Part shown: piece by piece, positions 1 through 8,864 of the stretch
Numbering within the stretch: position 1 is the first letter of the stretch
Layout: the number at the start of each line of letters is the position of its first letter
NCBI GenBank assembly: GCA_036508555.1
Contig: DATCHD010000117.1
Span: 1-20,571 of the forward strand
Source: CAINVV01 sp036508555
Lineage (GTDB): Bacteria; Bacteroidota; Bacteroidia; Bacteroidales; Prolixibacteraceae
Direction: 5' to 3'
Length of the DNA: 20,571 bases
Made by a program: the position numbers and the translations under genes
The notes under the pieces: generated by a model
What the model saw: the letters and a program-made list of their open reading frames with translations, nothing else
Databases searched by the model: none
Told to the model about the DNA's origin: nothing

Positions 1-106
1 ACGTTCTTACACGATAATTACCATTATAAGTGTCAACACATTTGTTGAACTCATACTCAGGCAAAAATGACATCAGTTGTGATAAAACAGTCTTCCCTTG
101 GTTCAT
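1..106 (-). CDS. IS4-type transposase with DUF4372 N-terminus, 5' end only
   Basis: Reading the minus strand from the ATG at 104-106 gives 35 codons that run off the window edge, beginning MNQGKTVLSQLMSFLPEYEF and continuing with NKCVDTYNGNYRVRT. This is the characteristic start of Bacteroidota IS4-superfamily transposases carrying the DUF4372 domain (pattern MNxGKxVxxQLxxFLPxxxF..., then YNGN.RVR). The catalytic DDE core would lie outside the window, so it cannot be judged whether the element is intact. The open frame on the opposite strand over the same bases is a shadow. Identification rests on remembered family pattern and a short stretch only. Confidence 0.75.
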   Translation of the reverse strand, partial: MNQGKTVLSQLMSFLPEYEFNKCVDTYNGNYRVRT

Positions 107-236
107 GGTCTTGCGGATTAATACCGCAAAGATCAAAAAACAAGATTTCAAATCAAAAAATCAAAGAACTTACCTCTATCCCTTTATATATAAGGGTTCT
201 AGAGATTTTCTAAATTCTTAACCGGACAACAGTGGT
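107..236 (-). mobile_element. Probable non-coding end of the IS element upstream of its transposase
   Basis: The 5' leader of the minus-strand transposase occupies this stretch. A plausible outer end is near 217-236, where the minus strand reads CCACTGTTGTCCGGTTAAG going inward; a CCGG-centred motif of this kind looks like an IS terminal repeat. The other end is outside the window, so neither the inverted repeat nor a target-site duplication can be checked. The boundary is a guess. Confidence 0.35.
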
Positions 237-288
237 TTTGAATAATTATTAACAAAAGAAAATATCTGAAAAATAATTGCCAAAAAAG

Positions 289-320
289 TTGGAAATCAAT
301 GTTATTTATTTCTAACTTTG
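289..320 (+). promoter_or_regulatory. Bacteroidota-type promoter for the membrane protein/XRE pair
   Basis: A perfect -7 element TAACTTTG lies at 313-320, with TTG at 289-291 as the possible -33 element (21 nt between). The ATG of the first gene is at 353, giving a leader of roughly 26 nt. Confidence 0.5.
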
Positions 321-352
321 TGTTAGATATATATAACATAAAATCATTTGTC

Positions 353-751
353 ATGAAAAAAGTCATTTTAATTTTCGCTGTGGCAGCATTACTGATTGTT
401 TCCAGTACCATTTGGTTCGCCTACGCTGCATCAAGCTTCAACCTGATTGAATTTTTCCCCCGGATTGTCCTTTTTCTAGTTGGAGGACTTGCCGTATTCA
501 TAGGAATAAGACGCATATCGGGCATAAAAAGGGGAGAACCTGCCGAAGATGAATTATCAAAGAAAATTCAGGTTAAAACTGCCTCAATTTCCTATTACAT
601 ATCAATTTATCTTTGGCTGTTCATCATGTATTTCTGTGATAGGCTGAACATTGAAAATCACACCTTAATAGGTGTTGGAATAGCCGGGATGGCATTGATA
701 TATTTATTTTCATGGATCGGATTAAGGATGTGGGGATTAAGACATGAATAA
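353..751 (+). CDS. Small integral membrane protein (DUF2178-like), partner of an XRE regulator
   Basis: This 132-aa protein has about four hydrophobic segments: residues 4-27 (possibly a signal anchor), 31-50, 80-98 and 106-125. A charged cytoplasmic-looking loop (RRISGIKRGEPAEDELSKKI) separates the two halves. The E-D-E-L-S-K-K loop followed by YYISIYLW resembles small membrane proteins of the DUF2178 type that are commonly encoded next to a YozG-like Cro/CI regulator. A longer open frame begins at 299, but the ATG at 353 is preferred: it follows the promoter at 289-320 and starts with MKK plus a hydrophobic run. The 3' end overlaps the next gene by 8 nt, so the two are translationally coupled. 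Function unknown. Confidence 0.7.
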   Translation: MKKVILIFAVAALLIVSSTIWFAYAASSFNLIEFFPRIVLFLVGGLAVFIGIRRISGIKRGEPAEDELSKKIQVKTASISYYISIYLWLFIMYFCDRLNIENHTLIGVGIAGMALIYLFSWIGLRMWGLRHE

Positions 752-944
752 CAGAATAAAGGAGTTCAGGGCAAAAAATAACCTTACGCAGGACGAACTT
801 GCACAAAAAGTGAATGTACGGAGAGAAACGATTGTCTTCCTGGAAAAGAACAAATACAACCCATCCCTGAAACTGGCATATGACCTGGCCACCGTATTTT
901 CAGTAACAATTGAAGAGTTGTTTATCTTTGATAAAGAGTTATGA
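744..944 (+). CDS. Cro/CI (XRE) family transcriptional regulator, YozG-like
   Basis: A compact 66-aa protein consisting of little more than one helix-turn-helix: the LTQDELAQKVNVRRETIVFLE segment (residues 14-34) is the standard HTH_3 pattern, followed by NPSLKLAYDLATVFSVTIEELF, the fourth and fifth helices. It is a single-domain DNA-binding protein expected to bind as a dimer in the cytoplasm. Its start lies inside the 3' end of the membrane-protein gene (8-nt overlap). That suggests a co-transcribed pair in which the regulator controls its own operon or responds to the membrane partner. The target is not visible in the sequence. Confidence 0.88.
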   Translation: MNNRIKEFRAKNNLTQDELAQKVNVRRETIVFLEKNKYNPSLKLAYDLATVFSVTIEELFIFDKEL

Positions 945-1359
945 AGGGTCATGGATATCATGTTTTCCGGACGTTGCTGTCTTAAAATGTCACATATTCC
1001 GGGTCAGGTACATCAATATATTGGTACATTTATCCAACCTTTGATCCATTTTTATAGTTTCAACTAAAAGTGAACTGATAGGTATTGAAAATTAAGAGAC
1101 ATTTCGTAAGTTTACTGAACCTTATCAAATTTGAAACTAGGTTGAGAGAACCCTTCAGAGCTCACAATTAAACTTTAAGGGGCTAAAACCTGTATTCTGA
1201 GAGCTTGACAGTCTTCAAAATATTTTGTAAAGTCATTGTTCTTTCTTGTTTCAAAATATAGTATTTCGTCCTTCGAGAAGAAAGATGACGACTTCTGTGT
1301 TTAAGTTCTATCAAATGTATCTTTTAATTTGACAAAAACACTTATAGGTAACTATCACC
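945..1359. other. 415-bp AT-rich gap without a recognisable gene
   Basis: It lies between the XRE gene and the 3' end of the broken aldehyde dehydrogenase on the other strand. No open frame here resembles a known protein, no exact TAnnTTTG element was found, and no strong hairpin with a T-run was seen. A weak inverted pair TCGTC/GACGA occurs around 1267-1292. It may be decayed former coding sequence. Confidence 0.5.
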
Positions 1360-2720
1360 CTATTTTACTACGATGGTCTTGATATTCACAAATTCCCTGA
1401 TGCCAAAGGCGGACAGTTCACGGCCATAGCCACTCTCTTTGATGCCTCCAAACGGAAGCCGGGGATCCGACTTGACGAAATCGTTGACAAAAACACAACC
1501 TGCCTCCAATCCCTTTTCTGCAAGCATTTTGCCTTTATCCAAATTGGCAGTGAATATTCCCGCACCCAGACCGAATACGGTGTCATTGGCAATTTTGATA
1601 GCCTCCTCTTCCGTCTTGAACCTGTACAAAACTGCCACCGGACCGAATAGTTCTTCATGGTAGGCAGGCATGCCCGGCATCACATTTTCCAGTACTGTTG
1701 GCGGATAGAAAGCTGCAGACCCTACCGGGATAGTTCCACCCAGCAAAACTCTAGCTCCCATGTCCCTGCTTCTTTCGACCTGTAAGTGAAGCTCATCACG
1801 AAGATCGGTGCGGGCCAACGGACCGATAGCCGTCTGCGGGTTGAGAGGATCTCCAAATGCGGCCTCGGACATCAGTCGCACAAATTCATCCTTAAAAGCA
1901 GCATATACTTTTTCGGCAATGATAAATCGCTTGGCACCGATACAACTCTGTCCGGCGTTAAGCAACCTACTGGTCACACATAACCTGGCGGCCGCAGGAA
2001 TATCGGCGTCTTCCAGGATTAAATAGGGGTCGCTGCCTCCCAGTTCGAGGACGGATTTTTAAGGTTGGCACCGGCGGCGGCGGCTACGGCTTTCCCGGCA
2101 GAAGTGCTTCCTGTAAGGGTAACAGCCTTGATGACAGGATTTTCAATGACTTTCTGAACGGCGGAAGAACCGATCAGAAGGATCCTGAATACATTTTCCG
2201 GGAAACCGGCCTCAAAGACCAGCTTTTCGATGGCCAGCGCACAGCCGGAAACATTGGAGGCGTGTTTTAACACCCCTGTATTACCTGCCATCAGGGCAGG
2301 AGCAAGGAAACGAAATACTTGCCAGAATGGGAAATTCCAGGGCATCACCGCGAGGATCGTTCCAATGGGTTGGTAGGAGATGTAAGATTCCTGAGCCTCT
2401 GTTTGAACCAGCTCATTTTGTAAAAATCTCTCACCATTTTCGGCATAATAGCCACATACCAAAGTGCATTTATCGATCTCTCCCAAAGCTTCACGATAGA
2501 CCTTCCCCATCTCGGAAACGATCAGGGCAGCCAGCGATTCCCTCTTTTCCACAAGTTTTGACTGGAGATTTTTCATCAACTTTGAACGGTGCTCAAAGTT
2601 GGTTTGCTTCCAGCTTCGGTAAGCTGTATCCACTTGTTGTACTATGGCATTTACCTCCGGAGTCGAGTATTCCCGGTAGGTTTGGACGATTTTACCAGAA
2701 AAAGGATTGATGGATTGCAT
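1360..2720 (-). pseudogene. NAD(P)-dependent aldehyde dehydrogenase (succinate-semialdehyde type), frameshifted
   Basis: The two halves together make an aldehyde dehydrogenase of about 453 aa, the size of the GabD/YneI-type succinate-semialdehyde dehydrogenases. The N-terminal half (2720 down to about 2060) has the cofactor motif MPWNFPFWQ and the TGSTSAGKAV loop. The C-terminal half has the catalytic Cys in NAGQSC, then ELFGPVAVL and LPFGGIKESGYGREL. The frame breaks at the T-run 2056-2060: the minus strand reads CTTAAAAATCC where CTTAAAAAATCC would continue as L-K-K-S-V-L-E-L-G-G, restoring the catalytic Glu motif. One missing base thus separates two otherwise undamaged halves; a real mutation, slippage or a sequencing error are all possible. 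Start chosen at MQSINPF, the usual family start; an upstream in-frame ATG at 2753 adds 11 unlikely residues. Confidence 0.88.
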
Positions 2721-2763
2721 GGGATTATATACTTGTAATATTTTGATTATCAATTTTGTGTCT

Positions 2764-2771
2764 CAAAGATA
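2764..2771 (-). promoter_or_regulatory. -7 element (TATCTTTG) for the aldehyde dehydrogenase gene
   Basis: The minus strand carries TATCTTTG, matching TAnnTTTG, about 43 nt upstream of the preferred start codon. No clear TTTG was found at the -33 distance. Confidence 0.4.
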
Positions 2772-2993
2772 ATCATTTTAAACTCCGGATCAGGTTTAAC
2801 CTCTCTGGAAACCTCAAGTACCTGCTCGTTCTATGCAAGGTATTCTCCTGTGATTATTCCTCTTGACTTTCGTCTGAAAGTGATTTTTTTACTCCGGCGC
2901 TCCCAACTGATTTGTGAATATTTATTTTTAGATTTACATCTCTATTCCTGACAATAATAGATTTTTTCCGTTCTACACTATAAAATTTTTAAG

Positions 2994-5984
2994 ATGAAGA
3001 AAAATTATCTATCCATTCTAATCCTGTCACTTTTTGTCCTGGTATGCATCTCATGTGCTGAAAAAGACCCATTTACCCTGAACAAAACCTATCATGGATT
3101 CAAACTGACCGAGAAACGATTTGTCAAAGAGGTGAATGCCGAGTGCTACTACTTTGTCCACGAACAGAGTGGTGCCAGGTTACTCAAAATTGCTGCCGCA
3201 GATCCTAACAAACTTTTTAATGTTGCCTTCAAGACTTTGCCGGAAAACGATTTCGGAACGCCCCATATCCTGGAACATTCTGTCCTCAATGGGTCGAAGA
3301 ATTTCCCCGTGAAGAGCCCTTTTGATGTTTTGATGAAAGGCTCCCTGAATACTTTTTTGAACGCAATGACCGGATCTGACATAACAACCTATCCAGTGGC
3401 CAGCATGAACACGAAAGACTATTTTAACCTGATGCATGTCTATCTCGATGCTGTTTACAATCCTTTTTTGCTGACAGACCCCCGGATTCTCAGGCAGGAG
3501 GGCTGGCATTATGAACTGGAGAATAAAGATGCTCCGTTGGTATTAAAAGGAGTAGTCTACAATGAAATGAAAGGCGCCTATTCCGGTGCAGACCGGGAAC
3601 TGGATTACCAGGTCTCCAAAGCCCTTTTCCCCGATAATACTTACGGCGTTTCATCAGGAGGTCATCCCAGCGAAATCCCAAAACTTACTTTTGAATACTT
3701 CATAAATTTTTATCATAAATATTACCATCCGAGTAACAGTTATATCATGCTTTATGGGGATGCCGACCTGAATCAGGAGTTGCAGTTTATCAATGACAAT
3801 TATCTTTCGGCCTACCAAAAGGCGGATATGAATCTGAGTACTCCATTGCAAAAACCTTTTGCAGAGATGAAAGTAATCGAAAAAAGCTATCCGGCTCAGG
3901 AGGGAAGTCCGTTAAAAGACAACACCTTACTGTGTGTAAGTATCGTTGCCGGACAAAGTACCGACCGTCCGGTGTGCCTGGCTTTGGATGTTCTGACCAA
4001 TGCCCTGGTTAACCACGAATCTGCACCAATCAGACTGGCTCTGCAGAAGGCAGGAATTGGTAAAGATGTGAGTGCTACTTTGAATGAGGGTTTCCAGAAT
4101 AGATTTGAAATTACCGTACAAAATGCTAATCCTGAAGATCTGCCCAAATTCAGGGAGATTGTTTTTTCCGAGATGAAAAAGGTTGTCGCCGAAGGTTTGG
4201 ATTCGATCATGGTAGAAGGGATCCTGAACCGTGCAGAGTTCAATATGCGGGAGGGCAATACCCCGCAGAAAGGGTTGATGTACCTTTTCATGAATTATCA
4301 GGGATGGTTTTTTGCCAATGATCCATTCCTTGGCCTGGAGTTCGAAAAACCATTGGCAGCAGTAAAAAGCGGAATTAAAAATCACCTGCTGGAGAAAACG
4401 GTCCAGAAGTATCTTATTGAAAATCAACATGCTGTATTGATCTCACTCAAGCCTGAACCTGGTCTGCAAAAAGCTATTGATGCCAATGTCGTCAAGGAGC
4501 TGGCTGCCTACAAGGCAACACTTTCTCCTGGTAAGATCGATGAGCTTGTCCAGGAGACCAAAGAATTAAAAGAATATCAAAAAAAGGAAGACTCACCAGA
4601 GGCGCTGGCTAAAATACCAATGCTTCAATTGTCTGACATTCCGACCAAGGCCGAATTCAACACGGTTGAACAGAAAGACATTAAAGGTATTCAGTTGATG
4701 TACCACAATGAGTTTACCAACAAGATACTCTACCAGAATCTCTATTTTGATTTGGGGGTATTGCCGCAGGACAAAATACCGTATGCCGCGTTGCTTACAT
4801 CAGTTTTGGGTAAAATGAATACAGCAAACTATACTTTTGGGGGTATGGACAATCAGTTGAACATCAATACCGGAAGTTTTTACAGTTCCATCACAACGTT
4901 TTTGGGAGATCGGTCTGATGAAAACCTGGTTCCCAAATTCGTAGTCACTTCAAAAACGACAACGGGAAAAGCCGGCAAAATGACGGATCTTATCAATGAA
5001 ATTTTGCTAAAATCAAATTACAATGATACTGTCAGGTTGAAAGAGCTTATCAAACGCGAGCAATCATCTTTGGATGGTTCCATTAAACAGGATGGAATGA
5101 GTTTTGCCATGACACGTGTTAGCTCCTATTACTCAAACAGGGGAATGTTCAAAGAGTTGACAAGTGGGCTGGATTACTATAACTTCGTTACAGACCTGTT
5201 AAAAAACTTTGGTACAAAAAACAAGGAAATAATTGCCAATCTTTCTGAAACGGCACAGTTACTGTTCAAAAAAGATAATTTGATCGCGGCTATTACCTGT
5301 AGTCCTGAAGATTTATCTGCCTATCAGACAGAACTTGGAAGGACCAATGAAGTTATGTCCTCCGGTACCGGGGAGAAACAACCCTGGAAATTTGAGCTGA
5401 CCAACAAGAAAGAGGCCTTAGTATCTGCCTCAAAAGTTCAATATGTAGTGAAAGGCTATGACTTTAAGAAATTGGGTTATGAGTGGAACGGCAAGATCAG
5501 TGTTCTGAGCCAGATCATCAGCACAGACTGGCTGCAAACACAAGTGCGTGTCATTGGCGGAGCCTATGGCGGATTTTGTGGTTTTTCTGCCAACGGGAAT
5601 ACCTATTTCGCCTCCTACCGTGATCCGAACCTCAAGGAGACGATTCAGAATTTTGACTCTACCACCGTCTATCTGGGTAAATTCAAAGCAGACTCAACCA
5701 CCATGACCCGTTACATCATTGGTACGATTGCAAGACTGGATCAGCCCCTGACTCCCTCCGGTAAAGGAGCAACAGCCATGCAGTATTATTTTGAAAAAAC
5801 CAAAGCAGATATGCTGAATGCCGAGCGCAAAGCCGTACTTTCGACTTCTGCAGAAGATATCCGTGGCATGAAGAAAATGGTACAGGATATCCTGGTAAAA
5901 AATGAATATTGTGTGTATGGCAGTGAAGCAAAAATCAACGAGAACAAAGCTCTTTTTGATAAATTGATACAAATAGGAAAATAA
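2994..5984 (+). CDS. M16C zinc metallopeptidase, presequence-protease (PreP)-like lipoprotein
   Basis: A 996-aa insulinase-family peptidase that degrades peptides in the cell envelope. Residues 1-20 are a lipoprotein signal peptide ending at Cys21 (LVCISC-A), so the enzyme is expected to be anchored to a membrane facing the periplasm or outside. The inverted zinc motif HxxEH is at His91-Ile-Leu-Glu94-His95 (GTPHILEHSVLNGS). The third ligand is likely Glu191 in VVYNEMKGAYSG, exactly 100 residues after the first His, the spacing known from PreP. The length fits the single-chain four-domain M16C clamshell, with C-terminal-half motifs such as GGAYGGFCGF. It is intact and stands alone between decayed genes. 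No consensus promoter was found upstream. Substrate preference is inferred from the family. Confidence 0.93.
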   Translation: MKKNYLSILILSLFVLVCISCAEKDPFTLNKTYHGFKLTEKRFVKEVNAECYYFVHEQSGARLLKIAAADPNKLFNVAFKTLPENDFGTPHILEHSVLNGSKNFPVKSPFDVLMKGSLNTFLNAMTGSDITTYPVASMNTKDYFNLMHVYLDAVYNPFLLTDPRILRQEGWHYELENKDAPLVLKGVVYNEMKGAYSGADRELDYQVSKALFPDNTYGVSSGGHPSEIPKLTFEYFINFYHKYYHPSNSYIMLYGDADLNQELQFINDNYLSAYQKADMNLSTPLQKPFAEMKVIEKSYPAQEGSPLKDNTLLCVSIVAGQSTDRPVCLALDVLTNALVNHESAPIRLALQKAGIGKDVSATLNEGFQNRFEITVQNANPEDLPKFREIVFSEMKKVVAEGLDSIMVEGILNRAEFNMREGNTPQKGLMYLFMNYQGWFFANDPFLGLEFEKPLAAVKSGIKNHLLEKTVQKYLIENQHAVLISLKPEPGLQKAIDANVVKELAAYKATLSPGKIDELVQETKELKEYQKKEDSPEALAKIPMLQLSDIPTKAEFNTVEQKDIKGIQLMYHNEFTNKILYQNLYFDLGVLPQDKIPYAALLTSVLGKMNTANYTFGGMDNQLNINTGSFYSSITTFLGDRSDENLVPKFVVTSKTTTGKAGKMTDLINEILLKSNYNDTVRLKELIKREQSSLDGSIKQDGMSFAMTRVSSYYSNRGMFKELTSGLDYYNFVTDLLKNFGTKNKEIIANLSETAQLLFKKDNLIAAITCSPEDLSAYQTELGRTNEVMSSGTGEKQPWKFELTNKKEALVSASKVQYVVKGYDFKKLGYEWNGKISVLSQIISTDWLQTQVRVIGGAYGGFCGFSANGNTYFASYRDPNLKETIQNFDSTTVYLGKFKADSTTMTRYIIGTIARLDQPLTPSGKGATAMQYYFEKTKADMLNAERKAVLSTSAEDIRGMKKMVQDILVKNEYCVYGSEAKINENKALFDKLIQIGK

Positions 5985-6073
5985 TTCGAATTCAAAATCA
6001 ACTACCGACTGTTTAACAATGCGGAAGATGCATATTCAATGGTCTTGAAAGAAGCGCCGGAACTTATAATGCC

Positions 6074-6190
6074 GGAACTGGGGTCGGCCTAAGTACAGTT
6101 CAAAGAATAATAGAAAAACATGGAGGACAAATCCGGGCAGAATCAGAAGTAGATAACGGAGCCACTTTTTTCTTCACACTTTGCAGTTGA
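6074..6190 (+). pseudogene. C-terminal remnant of a sensor histidine kinase (HATPase domain end)
   Basis: Thirty-eight codons in one frame read GTGVGLSTVQRIIEKHGGQI followed by RAESEVDNGATFFFTLCS and a stop. This is the G2 box and last beta strand of a GHKL ATPase domain, as in phytochrome-like and hybrid kinases (GTGxGLxxVxRIIExHGGxIxAES...GxTFxFTLP). The H box, N box and G1 box are absent. Just upstream, in a different frame from 6003, the bases read YRLFNNAEDAY, reminiscent of the QRLHNAEDFEGTG stretch that normally precedes the G2 box, so the fragment is probably frameshifted and rearranged. It follows the M16 gene by 89 nt and cannot be functional. Confidence 0.72.
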
Positions 6191-6268
6191 GGATGAGGGC
6201 CAGGTTTCTATCTATATAAAATAAATTGCTTATTTTGTTATAATTAAATACCTGTTTAATTTGCCGAA

Positions 6269-7684
6269 ATGAAGACAAAAATAGGATTGGTGGGCATCGG
6301 TCTTGATACCTACTGGGCACAATTCGAGGGCTTACTCGACCATTTGAAAGGATTCCAGGGCGAAATCAACCAAAGGATTTCAGGGTTCGGCGTGGAGGTT
6401 ATCGATGCCGGGATGGCCGACAATCCGGTGCGGGCACGCGAAGCCGCTTCCTACCTCGCAAGCAACGAAATTGAGCTGCTTTTTCTCTACATCTCCACCT
6501 ATGCCCTCTCCTCCACCGTTCTGCCGGTCGCACAAAAAGTGAAGGTCCCGGTGATACTGCTCAACTTGCAACCGGTTGCTGCGCTCGATTATGCGGCTTT
6601 CAACAAATTGAACGACCGAGGTAAAATGACCGGGCTCTGGTTGGAGAACTGCCAGGCTTGCTCGGTACCCGAAATTGCCGGCGTCTTTAACCGTTGCGGC
6701 ATTAAGTATGATATCGTAACCGGATACCTGAAGGACGCAGCTTCCTGGAAAGAAATTGAAGAATATGTACGTGCGGCCAGCGTGGCAGAAAGTATGCGGG
6801 CTAACAGGCTCGGTATCCTAGGTCATTATTATGGCGGAATGCTCGATGTTTACACGGACCTCACCCGGCAATCTGCAGTTTTTGGCACCCATTTCGAGAT
6901 GCTGGAAATGTGCGAGCTGAAGAAATACCGGGATGAAGTCTCTAAGGATGAAGTTTATGCCAAAATTGCCGAATTTAATGTCACCTTCGAGGTATCGGCA
7001 GAATGTGAACCCGCCGAAATAGGCCGCGCGGCACGCACTTCTGTCGCCCTCGACAAGCTTATCGAAACCCACGGGCTCGGTTCAATGGCCTATTATTACG
7101 AAGGCGAATCCGGCAATGAATACGAGCAAATCGTCACTTCTGTCATTGCCGGCAACACCCTGCTGACCGGCAAAAATATTCCCGTAGCCGGGGAATGCGA
7201 AGTCAAGAACGCCCAGGCCATGAAGATCATGGCAGAATTTGGCGCGGGCGGCTCTTTCTCAGAGTTTTACCTGATGGATTTCAAGGATGATGTCGTCCTG
7301 ATGGGTCATGATGGTCCGGCCCATTTTGCTATCGCGGAAGGCCGTGTCCGGCTGGTTCCACTTCCCCTCTACCATGGCAAACCCGGCAAGGGACTCTCCA
7401 TCCAGATGAGCGTAAAACACGGTCCGGTGACATTGCTCTCCATTGTTGAAAGCAAAGATGGAATTTTCTTCCTGGTCGCGGAGGGCGAGTCTGTACCCGG
7501 ACCGGTTCTCGAGATCGGAAATACCAACAGCCGATACCGCTTTGCACTGGGCGCCAGGGAATTCATGAACCAATGGTCGAAGCAGGGCCCCGCGCATCAC
7601 TGTGCCATTGGCGTCGGACACATTGCTTCATCCATCAGTAAACTTGGGATGTTGCTGGGTATTGAAACAGTAAAGATCTGCTAG
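6269..7684 (+). CDS. L-fucose/L-arabinose isomerase family protein
   Basis: A 471-aa cytoplasmic protein of the AraA/FucI-like superfamily (aldose-ketose isomerases with a flavodoxin-like N-terminal fold). The N-terminal region has MKTKIGLVGIGLDTYW and a VPVILLNLQP strand. Candidate metal-binding residues in the C-terminal half are the Glu residues in AYYYEGESGNEYE and VAGECEVKNA, the His in MGHDGPAHF, and the late GPAHHCAIGVGHIA stretch. It is slightly shorter than true L-arabinose isomerase (about 500 aa), and many such paralogues have no assigned sugar. Its stop is 1 nt from the convergent stop of the FAD oxidoreductase. It probably serves in use of plant or glycan sugars; the substrate is not deducible. 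Confidence 0.85.
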   Translation: MKTKIGLVGIGLDTYWAQFEGLLDHLKGFQGEINQRISGFGVEVIDAGMADNPVRAREAASYLASNEIELLFLYISTYALSSTVLPVAQKVKVPVILLNLQPVAALDYAAFNKLNDRGKMTGLWLENCQACSVPEIAGVFNRCGIKYDIVTGYLKDAASWKEIEEYVRAASVAESMRANRLGILGHYYGGMLDVYTDLTRQSAVFGTHFEMLEMCELKKYRDEVSKDEVYAKIAEFNVTFEVSAECEPAEIGRAARTSVALDKLIETHGLGSMAYYYEGESGNEYEQIVTSVIAGNTLLTGKNIPVAGECEVKNAQAMKIMAEFGAGGSFSEFYLMDFKDDVVLMGHDGPAHFAIAEGRVRLVPLPLYHGKPGKGLSIQMSVKHGPVTLLSIVESKDGIFFLVAEGESVPGPVLEIGNTNSRYRFALGAREFMNQWSKQGPAHHCAIGVGHIASSISKLGMLLGIETVKIC

Positions 7685-7685
7685 A

Positions 7686-8816
7686 TTATGGCATCGCGAT
7701 AACTTGCTTCTTCTCAAGTAATTTCTGTTTCAGGATATTGTAATCCACCTCCTGAACCGCCTGCTTTTTATCGATGGCCAGCGAAGCCGCGATGGCCGCG
7801 CTCTGTCCCAGAATCATGAAAACCGGCTCCATCCGGATCGATCCGTAGGCAATGTGGCTGGAAGAGACGCAAACCGGAACGAGCAAATTCGAACATTCCG
7901 CTTTTTTCGGAAGAATGGAACCGAAAGAAATCAGGTAGGGCTTGGTTAAATGAACCTGCACGTCCCCTTCATTCTGCACCCAGCCATCGGGCGTCACGTA
8001 GCGCTGAACGTTGTGCGAATCCATGTTGTAGGAACCCATCCCGATCGGATCCTTCACCATATTCTTGTTGGTCACCTCATTTTCGGTCGTCACAAACGTG
8101 CCTGACATCCTTCTGGACTCCCTGATATACATCTGCCACGGCCAATTCCCGTTCTCCACAAACTCATCTTTGGCCAGTCCCCAGCTGGTGAATACTTCCC
8201 TCACACCGGCAGTCACCCGCGAATCGTTGCCCAGGTAATAGAGCAATCCCTTCTGGTAATTCTCATGCTCTTTGGCGATCTCCTTCCTCCGTTCGTACGA
8301 TGCCTCGGGATAGTCGTAGTTCCCTCCAATGAAATCATAGCTGAACGGGCCATTGTTGTTGGTATCAGTCTTCCAGTTGGGGATCTGGTCGAACTTGCCG
8401 AGGAAATCTTTCCATCCGGCATCCAGCAATCTGCCCATCAACTCATAATTGTCCGGGTTGTATTTTTCAGGCTTTGGAAACGGAACCCTATTCTCCTGTA
8501 AGTTGCTCATGCAAACCCTGAAGCAATAGGCTTGCAGCTTTTTATCGCCGGTCTTGTTGGGAGCGATCGGCTCTCCGGAAATTCCATAAATCAGTCCGCC
8601 GAGATGCGTATCCGGTGAAACGATCAGCACGGATTTGCCGGATTTTACCATTTCTACGGCAGCAACTACTGCCGCGGAAGTCCCCCCATAGATGATCAGA
8701 TCTGCTTTATAGCTGTTGGATTGGGCCTTGGTTATTTTACATAATCCTGTACTCATGAGGATTGCCAAGGCCAGGACCAGGAAAATTGTCAGGATACCCC
8801 TAAAAAATCTGTGCAT
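7686..8816 (-). CDS. FAD-dependent oxidoreductase (FAD_oxidored family), secreted, with internal deletion
   Basis: This 376-aa product begins with a signal peptide (hydrophobic residues 8-28) and so is expected in the periplasm. The ADP-binding beta-alpha-beta start is clear: DLIIYGGTSAAVVAAVEM, then GKSVLIVSPDTHLGGL. The C-terminal part matches the family too (GDKKLQAYCFRVC, RVPFPKPEKYNP, RYVTPDGWVQNEGDV, LLVPVCVSSSHIAYGSIRMEP, ILGQSAA). Between HLGGL (residues 71-75) and GISGEPIAPNKTGDKKLQAY (78 onward) the family normally has some 150-200 residues covering the rest of the flavin-binding lobe; here they are missing without breaking the frame (typical members are around 550-600 aa). It is probably non-functional, although it encodes an open frame. 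It is convergent with the isomerase gene. Confidence 0.8.
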   Translation of the reverse strand: MHRFFRGILTIFLVLALAILMSTGLCKITKAQSNSYKADLIIYGGTSAAVVAAVEMVKSGKSVLIVSPDTHLGGLIYGISGEPIAPNKTGDKKLQAYCFRVCMSNLQENRVPFPKPEKYNPDNYELMGRLLDAGWKDFLGKFDQIPNWKTDTNNNGPFSYDFIGGNYDYPEASYERRKEIAKEHENYQKGLLYYLGNDSRVTAGVREVFTSWGLAKDEFVENGNWPWQMYIRESRRMSGTFVTTENEVTNKNMVKDPIGMGSYNMDSHNVQRYVTPDGWVQNEGDVQVHLTKPYLISFGSILPKKAECSNLLVPVCVSSSHIAYGSIRMEPVFMILGQSAAIAASLAIDKKQAVQEVDYNILKQKLLEKKQVIAMP

Positions 8817-8864
8817 AAGATATGGTGTTAACTTGGTCTTACATTATTTTAATAGTGCCCCGTC

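Noticed and set aside
30..221. 63-codon open frame on the plus strand at the left edge
   Set aside because: It lies opposite the transposase start and its leader; the minus-strand reading matches a known transposase N-terminus and the plus reading matches nothing.
1260..1300. Weak inverted pair TCGTC/GACGA as a terminator of the aldehyde dehydrogenase
   Set aside because: Long loop, short stem and no T-run on the minus strand.
2911..2936. TTTG followed by TAGATTTA as a promoter for the M16 peptidase
   Set aside because: Spacing is only 14 nt and the last base of the -7 element does not match TAnnTTTG.
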